From: Sphingomonas swuensis | Lineage (GTDB): Bacteria; Pseudomonadota; Alphaproteobacteria; Sphingomonadales; Sphingomonadaceae | DNA: 64,000 nt | Direction: 5' to 3' | Assembly (NCBI RefSeq): GCF_039538045.1 | Contig: NZ_BAABBQ010000001.1 | Location: 890,001-954,000 of the forward strand | Shown: one piece after another, positions 33,397 to 42,933 of the stretch | How the letters are laid out: every line of letters starts with the position of its first letter | How positions within the stretch are numbered: the stretch's first letter is position 1 | Notes under the pieces: model-generated | What the model was told of the DNA's origin: nothing | Databases searched by the model: none | Seen by the model: only the letters and a program-made list of their open reading frames with translations | Position numbers and translations under genes: made by a program

Positions 33397-33870
33397 ATGA
33401 ACGGCTGTCTAAGGTTTTTCGTCGGTTTTGTTGGCTTATGGCTGGCGGGAGCATTGTTCACATGGCTCCTGCCGCTTGCCGATCTGCCAAGGAACGAGGG
33501 TGAACAAGCCTATGATCGCAACGCTCGAGAGTCGCGCTCGCACCTCAACAGCAACCCTATAGCAGGTCTACTCACCCGCCTGCTGATTGTCCGGATTACG
33601 ATCTCTGATTTCAGACACGTGCCGGAGAGCTGTAGTGGAGGAACGGACGCAAACCTGACCGGTTATACAAACGTTGTCGCTACGGTCACCGACTACTCCA
33701 TATGGGCCGTGCCCTTGCAGCACTATGGAACCAGTTGCGCTGGACTTCTGATTTGGCGGGGGCGTCCTGAATACCGGTCACCAAGACGACACCTCGAGAC
33801 AAGACCGCAACGTGCTTCTCCGCCACCTCCACCTGCGCCTCCTCCACCTCCTCTAACAGAAGCAGGCTAA
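33397..33870 (+). CDS. Membrane-anchored protein with a proline-rich tail
   Basis: The 157-residue product has one N-terminal membrane span (FFVGFVGLWLAGALFTWLL), a middle domain with three cysteines, and a Pro-rich C-terminus (PPPPPAPPPPPLTEAG). Similar Pro-rich tails end the 36927 and 57058 proteins. A periplasmic domain tethered to the inner membrane is likely. No counterpart occurs in the 53-62 kb operon. Confidence 0.55.
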   Translation: MNGCLRFFVGFVGLWLAGALFTWLLPLADLPRNEGEQAYDRNARESRSHLNSNPIAGLLTRLLIVRITISDFRHVPESCSGGTDANLTGYTNVVATVTDYSIWAVPLQHYGTSCAGLLIWRGRPEYRSPRRHLETRPQRASPPPPPAPPPPPLTEAG

Positions 33871-34053
33871 TGAACTCGCGCGCTGCTGTTTTCACAGCTT
33901 TTTGCGGTCAAGCAGCCATTGTCTGGTTGTGGGTACGTCCGTCACAATCGGAGTGAACTTGCTCGGCACAATTTTACCATAAAGCAGGAATCGCCGAGCT
34001 TACCAATTGCTCTAAGGAATTACCCAAGTGCTCTCCTGCAGCGTTATGACTTT

Positions 34054-34686
34054 ATGAAGCAGACTCGATCAGCTCACGTGCGCTTAGCCGGCGCGCTGCT
34101 CCTACTCATGGGGTGCGGGGAAGACCAAATCCCAGTTAAGAACGTAGCAGTTCCGCCATCTTGGCGAACGATCGAAAATGGCGCGACGACATTCCGGTTC
34201 CCTCGCGATCTCACGCTTGGAGGATACGACGATCGCTGCGGCATGAAGGGCGGTCTGGGTAAAGATTGTGTTCTCTTTGATGAGTTGCCCGTTCTCACTT
34301 ATCGTTCGATCGGCCTGACACTAACGACGAGAGACGATTACGGAGACACTGGCCCGGATTTGTCGCAGCTTGGTTCGTCCGTCCTCATTAACGGTCTCAC
34401 GGTACACCGCGCCTCGACTGAAGGGGGCGAGCTTACCTATTCCATCACGGCAATGAGCGGTGGTCCCGACACTGCGGTCCTTCTCTGGTATAAGCCGAAC
34501 GATACGCTGCTATGGATCCGCTGCAGGTCCGCAGCCGATTGTAAGGTAGCCGAGCAGATCGCAGGTTCAGTAAAGTTCGGATCTGCTGCGGAAAGTTGTC
34601 AACAGATGGAGGCGGACTTGCTTCTTGCCGAGCAGAAGACGGGACAGCCATCGCCGCCGCTCATTCGCCAGTGTCAGCGCCGATGA
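34054..34686 (+). CDS. Lipoprotein, intact paralog of the 60793 gene
   Basis: I use ATG 34054, giving 210 residues with a lipobox-type LLMGCGED near residue 22. The mature domain contains VPPSWRTIENGATTFRFP, DCVLFDELPVLTYRS, TRDDYGDTGP, VLINGLTVHRAS and LLWIRCRSAADCKVAEQIAG. Each segment recurs in order in the frameshifted gene at 60793, so this intact copy guides the repair of that one. The fold is probably a mixed alpha-beta domain; function unknown. Confidence 0.75.
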   Translation: MKQTRSAHVRLAGALLLLMGCGEDQIPVKNVAVPPSWRTIENGATTFRFPRDLTLGGYDDRCGMKGGLGKDCVLFDELPVLTYRSIGLTLTTRDDYGDTGPDLSQLGSSVLINGLTVHRASTEGGELTYSITAMSGGPDTAVLLWYKPNDTLLWIRCRSAADCKVAEQIAGSVKFGSAAESCQQMEADLLLAEQKTGQPSPPLIRQCQRR

Positions 34687-34739
34687 CTCGAACAGCACAG
34701 CTAGTGCTAACTTGCGAGCCGTTTAGCCGAAATCATTAA
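34683..34739 (+). pseudogene. Remnant start of a 61421-like gene
   Basis: ATG overlaps the preceding stop as ATGA and reads MTRTAQLVL before an early stop. The intact operon has MTRSARVMM at the same relative place (61421), with the same overlap. Only the beginning survives. Confidence 0.5.
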
Positions 34740-34872
34740 GAGCAGACAAGCAACGCGGCCTTCGTCCAGAGCGAAGCACTATAAGGCAAGAAGTCAAGCG
34801 TTGCACTTAAGCTCTAGCCCTCACTACGTTAAAAACGGTTTTGCCGCATGCACAAGCGTGAAACTTAAAAAT

Positions 34873-35361
34873 ATGTCGATCAGCATGGTCCCTCGAGCGC
34901 TTCTTTGCCGTTCCATCCTGATTGCTTCGTTGGTAACTCTATTGGCATGCCAGGAGGACGCAAACTCTGGCAGCAGAGTTGATACGGAGGCGGATGCCGT
35001 TCGCCAGCCTAGCCCACTCGAATTCGCAACTTACCAGCAGGTTGCAGCAGTGCGCGAACGACCTGTCCCGACCTTCCACACTGCGGCCGCGGAAGGGATC
35101 CTCGCTCTTCAGGGTGGGTGCTTGGTGCTAAACTCTGGAGGCGAAAGTCTGCTCCTGGTGTTTGCCCGCCGCTCCGTACGTTTACTGAACAAGCAAAATC
35201 TTCTGATCGACAAACGCACATTCCGACTAGGCGAGGCCGTCAGAGTTGGTGGATCTTCGACAGGCGGCCCGGCAACAGGGCCAGCGGACATACCCGCTCG
35301 ATGCGCACAGTTGGTGCGCTGGTTTGTCGCTCCGGGTTCCGTGAGTAAGAAGAGCGCATAA
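34873..35361 (+). CDS. Lipoprotein, intact paralog of the 62011 gene
   Basis: From ATG 34873 the 162-residue product has a signal peptide with lipobox LLAC near residue 26. The mature domain includes FATYQQVAAVRERPVPTFHT, GGCLVLNSGGESLLLVFARR, RLGEAVRVGGSSTGGP and a C-terminal VAPGSV. The frameshifted gene at 62011 has PTFHT, GGSSSGEP and WYVAPGSV, and the 47278 protein has the same plan. A short disulfide-bearing beta domain is inferred. Function unknown. Confidence 0.7.
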   Translation: MSISMVPRALLCRSILIASLVTLLACQEDANSGSRVDTEADAVRQPSPLEFATYQQVAAVRERPVPTFHTAAAEGILALQGGCLVLNSGGESLLLVFARRSVRLLNKQNLLIDKRTFRLGEAVRVGGSSTGGPATGPADIPARCAQLVRWFVAPGSVSKKSA

Positions 35362-35433
35362 CGCGACCATTAATCAGGGAAGCCCTTGCAGCGGTTAAGG
35401 TGCTGTTCGCCCGAGCATAGGTTTAGTCAGAGG

Positions 35434-36911
35434 ATGCGTCGTCTTGTGCCTCTGCTCCTTGCTCTTGCCGCGTGCTCACCAGCCAACACGGCCGATGCTC
35501 CGTCTGCGGAAGCACAATCCAGACTCTTTGGAGAGTGGCGTGTCATCGCATTCGACGGCCGAGCTCTCAATGTAGGCCGAGGAGGCAAGCTGTCCGTTCT
35601 TACTTTCAATGAGCAGAGTTTCGGCGGTCATGTTGGTTGCAACGGCTTTGGCGGACTAGGTCTTGGCGCATGAAGGTCGCTTTTCTGGCGGCTTCGTCAC
35701 GGTCACCGCTATGGCATGCGGCGCCCCGTTTGATGAGCAAGAAAGAGGCCTTCAGAACCTCCTGGCCAGTGCACCTCGGGATCGAATGGCAAGGACGTAA
35801 ACGGGTTGCGATTGTCGGCGATAAGCAGCGCCTTGAGCTGGTGCTGACGAGCCCGTCGTCACACGATCGAGAAGTAATCCCGCCCATGCCGCTGATCGGC
35901 ACAGCATGGAGCTTTGGAGCTCTTGATGGAAAACCGATCGAAATGCCTGGCGCGCGGTCAGGCCCAACGCTTACGATTGAGGGAGACCGCTTCACACTGG
36001 AGACACCGTGCCTGGTTTCGGAAGGCATCTGGGCTCAGGCGTCTTCGAACACTGTCACGCTCAGCCCGCGACGGCGAGCACCGCGCAGCTGCAATCCTGC
36101 CTCACGCGCTCAGAGCCAACGCTGGACTGAGGCAATGGGTAGAGCGTTACGCTACGTCAACGGACCAAATGGCGAGATCTTGCTGGCTGGCAGCGGGCAC
36201 TGGATGGTTGGCGGCTTGGATCGTCGTGGAAGCAGCGAAGCCGCCGCGCTTGCTGGTCGCTATGAGCTGGAGGGGGGAGCTACGGCGGCCCAGCGCAATG
36301 GTGCAAAGCCGCCTGAACTTATTCTCACCCGTAACGCCTATTACCTTTGGGACGGATGCAACCACGCCGAGGGGCTTGCGCTCGCATACGAGCGGCAGCT
36401 GTTTCTTCATGGTAGTGGTCTCTCTACACTAGCCAACTGCATGCCCGGCAGGGATGATCCTCGCTTTAAGCGCATCAATGTCTCCGAGCCGCGAATTGGC
36501 CGCACCCTCGATGGCTTGCTCTTATCTTCAACAGCAGGTGCGATGCGCCTTCGGCGTACAGGTGAGGTACCCTCAACCTCGGACGGGGTGACAACCCGCC
36601 TTAAGCCAGGCACAAATTTCACTTTCATTGATCGAGGTGGTGGCACCTTGGTGATCCTTGCGGGCAATCGCTTCCACTTGACGCAGTCGTGCGGCGCTAC
36701 CGAGGGGCGATGGCGTGCTGCTCCCGGCGAGCGTGACGGTGGCGTGCGCTTCGGTCCGGATCGTACAACCGAGACCTGCATGCGCGATCCGGCGCCTCAT
36801 CCATTGCAGCGCATATATTCGGATAACGTCGATGTGGCTATCGGACCAATTCGGGACATTGCGTTGTTTGCCGGACGGTTCGGTTCTGCTCGTGCCCGCC
36901 TCGCGCATTAA
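35434..36911 (+). pseudogene. META-domain lipoprotein gene with two frameshifts
   Basis: Reading begins at ATG 35434 (MRRLVPLLLALAACSPANTA, a lipoprotein signal) and reaches GGHVGCNGFGG before a stop at 35671. The next frame supplies EGRFSGGFVTVTAMACGAPF to about 35795, and a third frame continues VAIVGDKQRLELVL and on to 36911. The intact 59309 gene shows the same domain order, including WDGCNHAEGL here against WDGCNHTEGV there. Two plus-one shifts are needed, so this copy is inactive unless both are sequencing errors. Confidence 0.75.
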
Positions 36912-36926
36912 GCGGCGCAGAGAACC

Positions 36927-37931
36927 GTGACCGAGTGGAGGCACCACGACCCGGCGCTGCTACTTGCCCTTTTGTCGCTCCTTGCAGCTTTCGTGTTCGC
37001 CACCTTCGCGATACTCGATAGCTACGGCACCTTTCATCGTTGGCGAGATCCTCCGCCACCTTCTCTGGAAGTAGAAGCAAATGTGCCTGGGCGTGGGCTC
37101 ATTCAGCGCTTGCCATACGGCGCCATTCTCGACGCTAACGGTCGGCTCACTATCCTTCGCGTGCCGCCGACCACGGCCAAGCCAAGCCCAAACATCGAGG
37201 GTAAGCGGCTGCTTGCCGCAACGCCACCGGGGCGCTCTCTGGATCCATCGATTGCCGGTGGGATTAAAGCCTTCTTCCGTACGCGTCCGCAGCCGCAAAA
37301 CGATGGCCTGAGGATCACTACCATGGAGTACAAATACACTCAGCTAAGGTTGGTTCTGATCGAAGGCTGTTTTCGCGCCGACACAGGCGATGGCCCCCTA
37401 GTCGTGTTTCCGCCAGATACGAGGCTTTTCATCCAAGGAGGGTTTCTGAGTGTTGGGGTGCCCGGCCGACCAGACATGCAGGCGAGGGTTGGCGAAGAGC
37501 TGTTCTGGGAAGCCTATGCTGCTCAGATTAGCGAGCCCAAGTCACTCGGGCTTATTCACTCAATTTGCGGACAGGGCGCCGTACTGCAAGTTGTGCCGAG
37601 CAGTGCTTCTACGGCCGCGGCGCGTCAGGACGCCGCAGCTGCGATCGCTTTTCAGCGTGGCAGCAAAGGAGTAAGCTGGGAAGAAGCTTTGCAAGCCGTG
37701 CAGGAATGCGATCGTCAATTTGAAGCCTCGTTTCGGCGTACCAATCTCAATGCACCAGAAATTCAAGTGAACAACGTGTGCGGGCACCCGCTCCTGAACC
37801 CTCCAGATCAGGGCAATTGCCCACCAGGCACGAAGTTTAGGCGAGGCAACTGTTACGACGATGAAGTCTTGATTGCTTCACCAAGGACGCCTGCTTCGCC
37901 GCCAGTTCCGCCGCCTGCTCCTCGGATGTGA
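36927..37931 (+). CDS. Single-pass membrane protein with periplasmic domain
   Basis: GTG 36927 lies 13 bases after the broken META gene. The 334-residue product has a membrane span at 10-30 (LLLALLSLLAAFVFATFAIL), then a domain with LVLIEGCFRADTGDGPLVVF that resembles the NGCLRLKQGDGPSRLIVW segment of the 53266 protein. Cysteines near 290-315 and a Pro-rich end (TPASPPVPPPAPRM) follow. Probably periplasmic and part of the same secreted-protein set. No catalytic motif is seen. Confidence 0.65.
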   Translation: MTEWRHHDPALLLALLSLLAAFVFATFAILDSYGTFHRWRDPPPPSLEVEANVPGRGLIQRLPYGAILDANGRLTILRVPPTTAKPSPNIEGKRLLAATPPGRSLDPSIAGGIKAFFRTRPQPQNDGLRITTMEYKYTQLRLVLIEGCFRADTGDGPLVVFPPDTRLFIQGGFLSVGVPGRPDMQARVGEELFWEAYAAQISEPKSLGLIHSICGQGAVLQVVPSSASTAAARQDAAAAIAFQRGSKGVSWEEALQAVQECDRQFEASFRRTNLNAPEIQVNNVCGHPLLNPPDQGNCPPGTKFRRGNCYDDEVLIASPRTPASPPVPPPAPRM

Positions 37932-38277
37932 ATGCGTCGTTGAGACTTCGTCAGCGTAAAAGCCATCGCTTGGCATAAGCTTCAAAGCTTCGATTTACCG
38001 GACCTGCCACCGGTGCGCATCAAAGAAAGCTACTCAGCGGCGCGTCGCTTGAGCCGCTAGCGCTGGCGAAGCTGTGCTTGGGAGAACAAAACAGGCGAGT
38101 GATCACGCTAGTGAAACAATCTACCTGCGCTCGTACGATCGTCTATCCATCAGTATCATCTTGCTGAATGGCTCGTGAAACGAAGAGATGATCGGACGTC
38201 TCTATTTAATGCTTGCGATGGAGAAGGTCCGCTCTTCCCGATCCAGAATGCATGAACTCACGAGCCGTGACATAACC
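37932..38277. other. Intergenic region between convergent genes
   Basis: 346 bases with no supported gene and no clean repeat. Nothing beyond a few short inverted repeats without T-runs was seen. Confidence 0.4.
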
Positions 38278-39774
38278 TCAGCGTTCGAATGTGAAGACGC
38301 TTCCGGCTGAGCCTTCCAGTCGAAGCTTACTGTCGACCGCACGGACTGTAAAGTCCTTGTCCCCGAACAGATACTCCAGCGACCAGTACTCCATGGTCTT
38401 AGGACATTTCGTTAGGTCCGGCTTTGCAAGGCGCAACTTCAGCACCAATCCATCCAACGTGTAACGCCCTCGTACCGATCCGAAACAATCAGCCGTAGCC
38501 GCGACCACTCCAGCATTTAGATCCAGATTTAACGGCACCGTCTTGAAGAGTTCGTAGCTGCCAATGACGCGCCAGCGCCCGTCTACTGTCGCTGGCGCAA
38601 GGACCTTTCCCGAAAGCCGAGTCAGTCGCGGGAACAGTTCGGACCGGACCGGCAACGCTGTTGCAACAGGGTCGACGGTGCCCGCCGCGACCGCCAGACG
38701 CACCCGCCGTGCAGGCTCGACCCGAAGAACTGCCGTGTTCCTCGCCAGACGCGCCTGGGCTGCTGCGTCTGCCACCACGTCGATGGCAACAAAGCTCGCC
38801 TTACCCTGCTCTTTGCTCTCCGCAACAGCGACAATAGCTGGCACGATGCCAAAGCTTGGATCGTAGTCGTCGAACGTAGCCGCAGAGAAACCTTCAACCA
38901 TCTGCTCGGCCAATGCCTTGAGCTGCTTAGGCGAGGTCGCCACACCATCGGCGAAGAGCAGCGCATCTTCGAGCAGCCGCTCGAACGCATAGTCAGATCG
39001 AAGCCGATAGTCACTGGTGACACCGCCCCGCGAAGTCACTGCGCCGTAAGGAACCGCGCCTGCAGTCTTAAGAAGGGCTCGCGCCCCTTCCAACTCAAGA
39101 GGACGCCGCAGGACGATTGTGGCCCGACCGGGCTCAGCGGAGTCGACGGGCTCCGGCAGCTTGTCGCGATTGAAGGCATCGGTGGACTGGATCAACTTGA
39201 AGGTGAAGTCGTCCAGATTGATCAGGCTGGCCAATGCGATCGGAGTTCCAGCAGTCTCCATTCCCTCGTGCCATTTCACTCGGCCGAGTAGTCGTCCGTC
39301 AGCCTCGCGGAGCACGACATATACTCGCCCAGGAGCCACGCTGAGCTGCGGCGGATCGCAGCTGCTCATGCTCTCCAGCATCGTCACCGAGCCCTCGTGC
39401 AAGCTGGCATGCGGGTAGATGCGGCCTTCCTTGTCCACCCAATGGGTCATGCCCCAATCACCTCCGGGCTTGGCTTCGCCAAGGTTTCCGAAGAGGATGA
39501 AGCGATCGGCTGACCGGCCTTTGAGCCGCTTCAGAACACGGAAGCTGAGTGCCTGGCTTGCCCCCGGGCGCGCACCCGGCGGAACCTTCACCGCACTTGC
39601 CCCCTCGGCCATGACCACATCGATGAAAGTCGCTTGCGCAGCCATGCGGGGGGCGATGAACGATGCCGAAGGGCCTTGGATCGGCTCGGGCGCAAACTCC
39701 CACTGACAGGCCAAAGCTGGATGGGCATTGAGACTACCGTAGAGACCGGCGACGCAGAGAAGACGCTTGATCAT
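38278..39774 (-). CDS. Large exported protein, paralog of the 55511 gene
   Basis: I choose ATG 39774, where a signal peptide begins (MIKRLLCVAGLYGSLNAHPA, then LAC); a longer frame lacks support. The 498-residue protein shares with the 55511 product ACQWEFAPEPIQGPSASFIA against ACQYSQVLEPVGHASAEF, AQATFIDVVMAE, LKRLKGRSADRF, CDPPQLSV and VVLREADGRLLG. The C-terminal 110 residues form a META-like domain (VDGRWRVIGSYELF) not obvious in the paralog. It is inverted relative to the neighbouring cluster genes. Predicted periplasmic or outer-membrane lipoprotein. Confidence 0.75.
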   Translation of the reverse strand: MIKRLLCVAGLYGSLNAHPALACQWEFAPEPIQGPSASFIAPRMAAQATFIDVVMAEGASAVKVPPGARPGASQALSFRVLKRLKGRSADRFILFGNLGEAKPGGDWGMTHWVDKEGRIYPHASLHEGSVTMLESMSSCDPPQLSVAPGRVYVVLREADGRLLGRVKWHEGMETAGTPIALASLINLDDFTFKLIQSTDAFNRDKLPEPVDSAEPGRATIVLRRPLELEGARALLKTAGAVPYGAVTSRGGVTSDYRLRSDYAFERLLEDALLFADGVATSPKQLKALAEQMVEGFSAATFDDYDPSFGIVPAIVAVAESKEQGKASFVAIDVVADAAAQARLARNTAVLRVEPARRVRLAVAAGTVDPVATALPVRSELFPRLTRLSGKVLAPATVDGRWRVIGSYELFKTVPLNLDLNAGVVAATADCFGSVRGRYTLDGLVLKLRLAKPDLTKCPKTMEYWSLEYLFGDKDFTVRAVDSKLRLEGSAGSVFTFER

Positions 39775-39955
39775 CCAGCTACTTAGCCTGGCATTGTATT
39801 GCGAGAACCTTAATCCATGCGAGCTCTCATATTGGCAGAAGCACATAGTCGAGACGAGTGGGCTCAGCACTCGACCAAGCGGCCACGTTTCTTGATCGAA
39901 GACACGCAGGCCCACGGCGCAGCAGCCGGCCCAGTAACCAACTCTGTATTTGCGG

Positions 39956-40504
39956 CTACGCCTCGGCCTCTACCTTCGGTTGGCGGCGCCGCGTGCCCTT
40001 TGTCCTTTCGACCTTCGGCGCGGTGGAGGATTTGGCCTGCCTTCCCTTGTTGCCTAAACCGATCTTCTTGGCCATCTCTCGCCGCGAGTCAGAGTACGCA
40101 GGAGCGACCATCGGGTAGTCGGCCTTCAGATTGTAGCGCTCGCGGTACTGCTCGGGCGTGAGGCCGTGGCGAGTAAGATGCCGGCGCAAGCTCTTGTATG
40201 GCTTGCCATCGATCAGAGAGATCAGATGATCCCTCGAAGCCAGCGACTTGCGCACCGTGACAGCCGGCTCATGTTGTGCCTCTGGCTGAGATGCTTCGGC
40301 ACGACCTGAACCATCCTCGAGAGACGTCACAGCTTCATGCATTTTCTGGAGAAAGGCTGGAACCTCTTCGGCTTGTGCTCGCGTGTTGGGGTTAGATAAC
40401 CAAGCAATCGTGAGCTCAGTGGCAAGCTCCACGGGCGTGCTGTTGAGGTCGCTCTGTTCCAATTCAATCTCCAGTGGCAGTGTATGTAGTTTTAGTTGTG
40501 CCAT
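39956..40504 (-). CDS. MucR/Ros-family transcriptional regulator
   Basis: 182 residues. The N-terminus has ELATELTIAWLSNPNTR, the helix common to MucR proteins, then a disordered linker, then the DNA-binding domain: HLISLIDGKPYKSLRRHLTR, GLTPEQYRERYNLKADYPMV and APAYSDSRREMAKKIGLG. MucR regulators silence AT-rich genes and govern envelope and polysaccharide genes. The zinc-finger cysteines of Ros are replaced, as is usual in sphingomonads. The C-terminus is strongly basic. Monocistronic. Confidence 0.88.
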   Translation of the reverse strand: MAQLKLHTLPLEIELEQSDLNSTPVELATELTIAWLSNPNTRAQAEEVPAFLQKMHEAVTSLEDGSGRAEASQPEAQHEPAVTVRKSLASRDHLISLIDGKPYKSLRRHLTRHGLTPEQYRERYNLKADYPMVAPAYSDSRREMAKKIGLGNKGRQAKSSTAPKVERTKGTRRRQPKVEAEA

Positions 40505-40550
40505 GACCTATAAGTGAACCTAGCGCAATGAGCTTAGGCCGAATCATTGC

Positions 40551-41274
40551 TCAGCGCCGAACGATCGATCTTCGATAGCCGGCCGCCTGAGCCTCCGTTT
40601 CGGTGCAGAAGATGTCCCCCGGGTGGATCTGATCATAGTGGCCCAACCCAGGCGCATGGTAGATCCACTCACCCTTACATTGCGACTACCCTTGAAGTTG
40701 CAGTTGGCCTTTGCACGACTGGCCCAATCGTTTGATGACGCTTTCGGCCGGAGCTGGCTTCGCACAATTGATCGGCGTGCAGTGGGCGCCGACGGGTAAA
40801 TCGACCTAAAGGCATGGGAGAGATTGAGATTCACTCGACCAAAGCCTGCGGCAGTTCACCATGGCGCTCCCTTTCGCCGACACAAAGTCGAAAGTATTGC
40901 GACGGAAGGCCACGGCATGGCCGGTTGCAACGATCGTGCGGTTGATATTTAACTGACCAATTGTGCACACTGCCAAGGTGCATTCGTACTGCTCCGCTCC
41001 ACGTGAGACACAGCGCACTTCTCGCCCGGTTACCAAGTCGCACAGCTTTCTGGCCGTTTCGAGCTCCGCGATGCCATGAGACCCCAGCCCGCTTGCAAGT
41101 CTGATCGAAGTCTGGTGCGTCGATGTCAAAAAGTCGGACCTCATAGGAACCAACCAACAAAGAGGCGCCATCATTCGCGCGAGCTGATCCCACCACGACT
41201 TCATGAGGTGCGGATACGTTCGCAATCAAGGCGACAAAGATCCCGAGAACAGCGATGCCTGGACTGATCAGCAT
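40551..41274 (-). pseudogene. Thermonuclease (SNase-like) gene with C-terminal sunset-type domain, several frameshifts
   Basis: Fragments in three frames line up with secreted thermonucleases: signal sequence and VGSYEVRLFDIDAPDFDQTC; next frame GSHGIAELETARKLCDLVTG, REVRCVSRGAEQYECTLAVC and IVATGHAVAFRRNTFDFVSA; another frame GELPQALVE. Then NCNFKGS and, shifted again, CKGEWIYHAPGLGHYD, IFCTETEAQAAGYRRS, which is the Cys-Lys-Gly...Tyr-His...Phe-Cys-Thr-Glu pattern of the sunset domain found at the C-terminus of some thermonucleases. At least three shifts are needed, so this is decay. Confidence 0.7.
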
Positions 41275-41389
41275 GGCTTCATTTTAGACCGCTCACTCGT
41301 AAGATACTGTCGAATCGAATAGGGAATTTCGACTTGCCAGCGGCCGCCAATGACGCGTGTAAAGCATGCCTGGCTCGGCTGTTAGGCTA

Positions 41390-41417
41390 GTGTCCGCTTT
41401 CGACCCATTGCGGACAT
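41390..41417. repeat. Palindromic repeat A, copy
   Basis: GTGTCCGCTTTCGACCC followed by ATTGCGGACAT; 26 bases before the uridine-kinase-like gene. Confidence 0.85.
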
Positions 41418-41443
41418 TAGTTCCGTGCCAATAAGCTAATTGG

Positions 41444-42082
41444 ATGATAGGCAATCAGCGAGCGACTGAACGCGTCGCCAAGCGCATCCACGAATTGGGC
41501 TTGTCGCATCCTACCCGGGTGGCGGTGGACGGCCGGACAGCATCTGGGAAAACTACTTTTGCCGACGCGCTCGCCGTCGCGATGCACCAGCGGGGACGTC
41601 TCGTAATACGAGCATTGATTGACGGCTTTCATCGACCGCGCGTGGAAAGACATCGGCGAGGTCGGCTGTCGCCTGACGGCTACTACGAGGACGCGCGTGA
41701 CCTGTACGCCATGCGCCAGCTGCTCCTCGATCCGCTCGGTGCTAGCGGCGACCTGCATTACGTGACGGCTTCATTCGACCTGGAGCGAGACAAGCCCTTG
41801 GTGTGGTCGCCGGAGCGAGCGCCGGACGATGCCGTGCTTATCGTTGACGGCACGTTTCTACAGCGGCCCGAGCTACGCGACACATGGGATTTTGTGATCT
41901 TTTTGGACGTTCGCCCGGACGAAGCTCGGAGGCGCGGAGTGGAGCGGGATGCGCCAGCTCTAGGAGGCATTGCTGCCGCTTCGGAACTCTACGACCGGCG
42001 CTACGGTCCTGCATTTGCCCGTTACGACGCAGAATGCCAGCCGATGGACTACGCCGACATCGTCATGGATAGTTTGAGCTGA
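41444..42082 (+). CDS. Uridine kinase-like P-loop protein
   Basis: The 212-residue product has RVAVDGRTASGKTTFADAL, a Walker A loop (GRTASGKTT near residues 31-39), RALIDGFHRPR, YYEDARDLYAM and VLIVDGTFLQRPEL, matching the uridine kinase/phosphoribulokinase-like family often annotated as uridylate kinase. It should phosphorylate a nucleoside or sugar-like substrate with ATP; the substrate is not known. Soluble, usual length. It lies alone between repeat A copies. Confidence 0.82.
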   Translation: MIGNQRATERVAKRIHELGLSHPTRVAVDGRTASGKTTFADALAVAMHQRGRLVIRALIDGFHRPRVERHRRGRLSPDGYYEDARDLYAMRQLLLDPLGASGDLHYVTASFDLERDKPLVWSPERAPDDAVLIVDGTFLQRPELRDTWDFVIFLDVRPDEARRRGVERDAPALGGIAAASELYDRRYGPAFARYDAECQPMDYADIVMDSLS

Positions 42083-42098
42083 GTTTAGCCACACGGCT

Positions 42099-42150
42099 AT
42101 GTCCGCTTTCCAGCCATAGCGGACATTCGGCTCTAAACCCATTGCGGACA
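42099..42150. repeat. Palindromic repeat A, one full and one half copy
   Basis: 42099-42126 has intact ATGTCCGC/GCGGACAT arms with a CAGCCATA loop variant; 42129-42150 is a right half with ACCCATTGCGGACA. Found 17 bases after the kinase-like gene. Confidence 0.8.
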
Positions 42151-42176
42151 CTGGCGTCATCGGCAACTGTGGCCTG

Positions 42177-42563
42177 ATGAGAATTGTTGCGCTTCTCGTA
42201 GGGCTAATGCTTTGTGGAGGCTGTCAGACGACCCAGAGTCCTGCGAGTCTGACCAGCACACCGGTCAAAGTGTTCGTCGGAGGAGACGACGGTCTCACCC
42301 AGCGGCTTGCCGCGGCCGTTGGAAACTCATTTGCCAGTGCGGCTAGATTTACCGCAGGTGCTCCGGACGCTGCTCTGCGAGCGACTATTCCAACCGATGA
42401 TGCTTGGCGGGAAGTTCAAGGGAGAACCCTCGTCACTTATCAGGTGCAAATTGAAAATGCAGGTAGAACCGTAGGAAGCGCTTACGATAATTGCTGGGAA
42501 GATGATCTCAAAACTTGCGGTCTGAAGGTAGTCGCGGACTTCGCCAAAGTAGCCCATCTCTAA
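42177..42563 (+). CDS. Small lipoprotein
   Basis: 128 residues with a signal sequence and lipobox (LMLCGGC, Cys16), then a mature domain VKVFVGGDDGLTQRLAAAVG and TLVTYQVQIENAGRTVGSAY with a disulfide candidate CWEDDLKTC. The layout is like small periplasmic proteins of the TolB-N/CsgG-helper type, but I would not assign it. Flanked by repeat A copies. Confidence 0.65.
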   Translation: MRIVALLVGLMLCGGCQTTQSPASLTSTPVKVFVGGDDGLTQRLAAAVGNSFASAARFTAGAPDAALRATIPTDDAWREVQGRTLVTYQVQIENAGRTVGSAYDNCWEDDLKTCGLKVVADFAKVAHL

Positions 42564-42588
42564 CGTCGGCTATTCACCCTTAGCTGAC

Positions 42589-42615
42589 GGTCCGCTTCAG
42601 ACCCAAAGCGGACAT
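42589..42615. repeat. Palindromic repeat A, diverged copy
   Basis: GGTCCGCTTCAGACCC then AAAGCGGACAT; lies 26 bases after the lipoprotein gene. Confidence 0.7.
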
Positions 42616-42686
42616 AACGCAGCTTGGTCACAAGCCGTCAGAATAGACCTCGACGAAACGGGCTTGCCACGCGAGTTAGGATCCCA

Positions 42687-42933
42687 ATCTGCGGATAGTG
42701 CAGCCCGAACGCCGTTCTCGATGGTGCGAGAGTCAACTTGCGGTCGGCGAAGTTGCGGCTGAAGTTTGGACCCTTGTGCTGAGGGCATCGGAAACTGTAG
42801 AAGAGCCTCGCGCTGAGCACCCTTCTGACGCAATGCGATTGAGATCCTCGGCCTCAACGGAATTGCTGCAAAGTCGAAGAGCGTCAGTGCGCAGCCGGTG
42901 CCGCAAGGTCGGCAATTCAGTTTCAAGAGCCTG
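42687..42933 (-). pseudogene. Relic of an ECF sigma factor with an internal deletion
   Basis: The 5' part reads QALETELPTLRHRLRTDALR then EAEDL, matching KALEGELPSLRRRLNAYAFR of the intact sigma gene at 50088. A second frame soon gives GAQREALLQF and SRTIENGVRAALS, resembling region 4 (YQREALVSI, GTIKTWVHRAR). About 80 residues of regions 2-4 are missing and the frame shifts. The region-4 match is weaker than the region-2 match. Confidence 0.45.
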
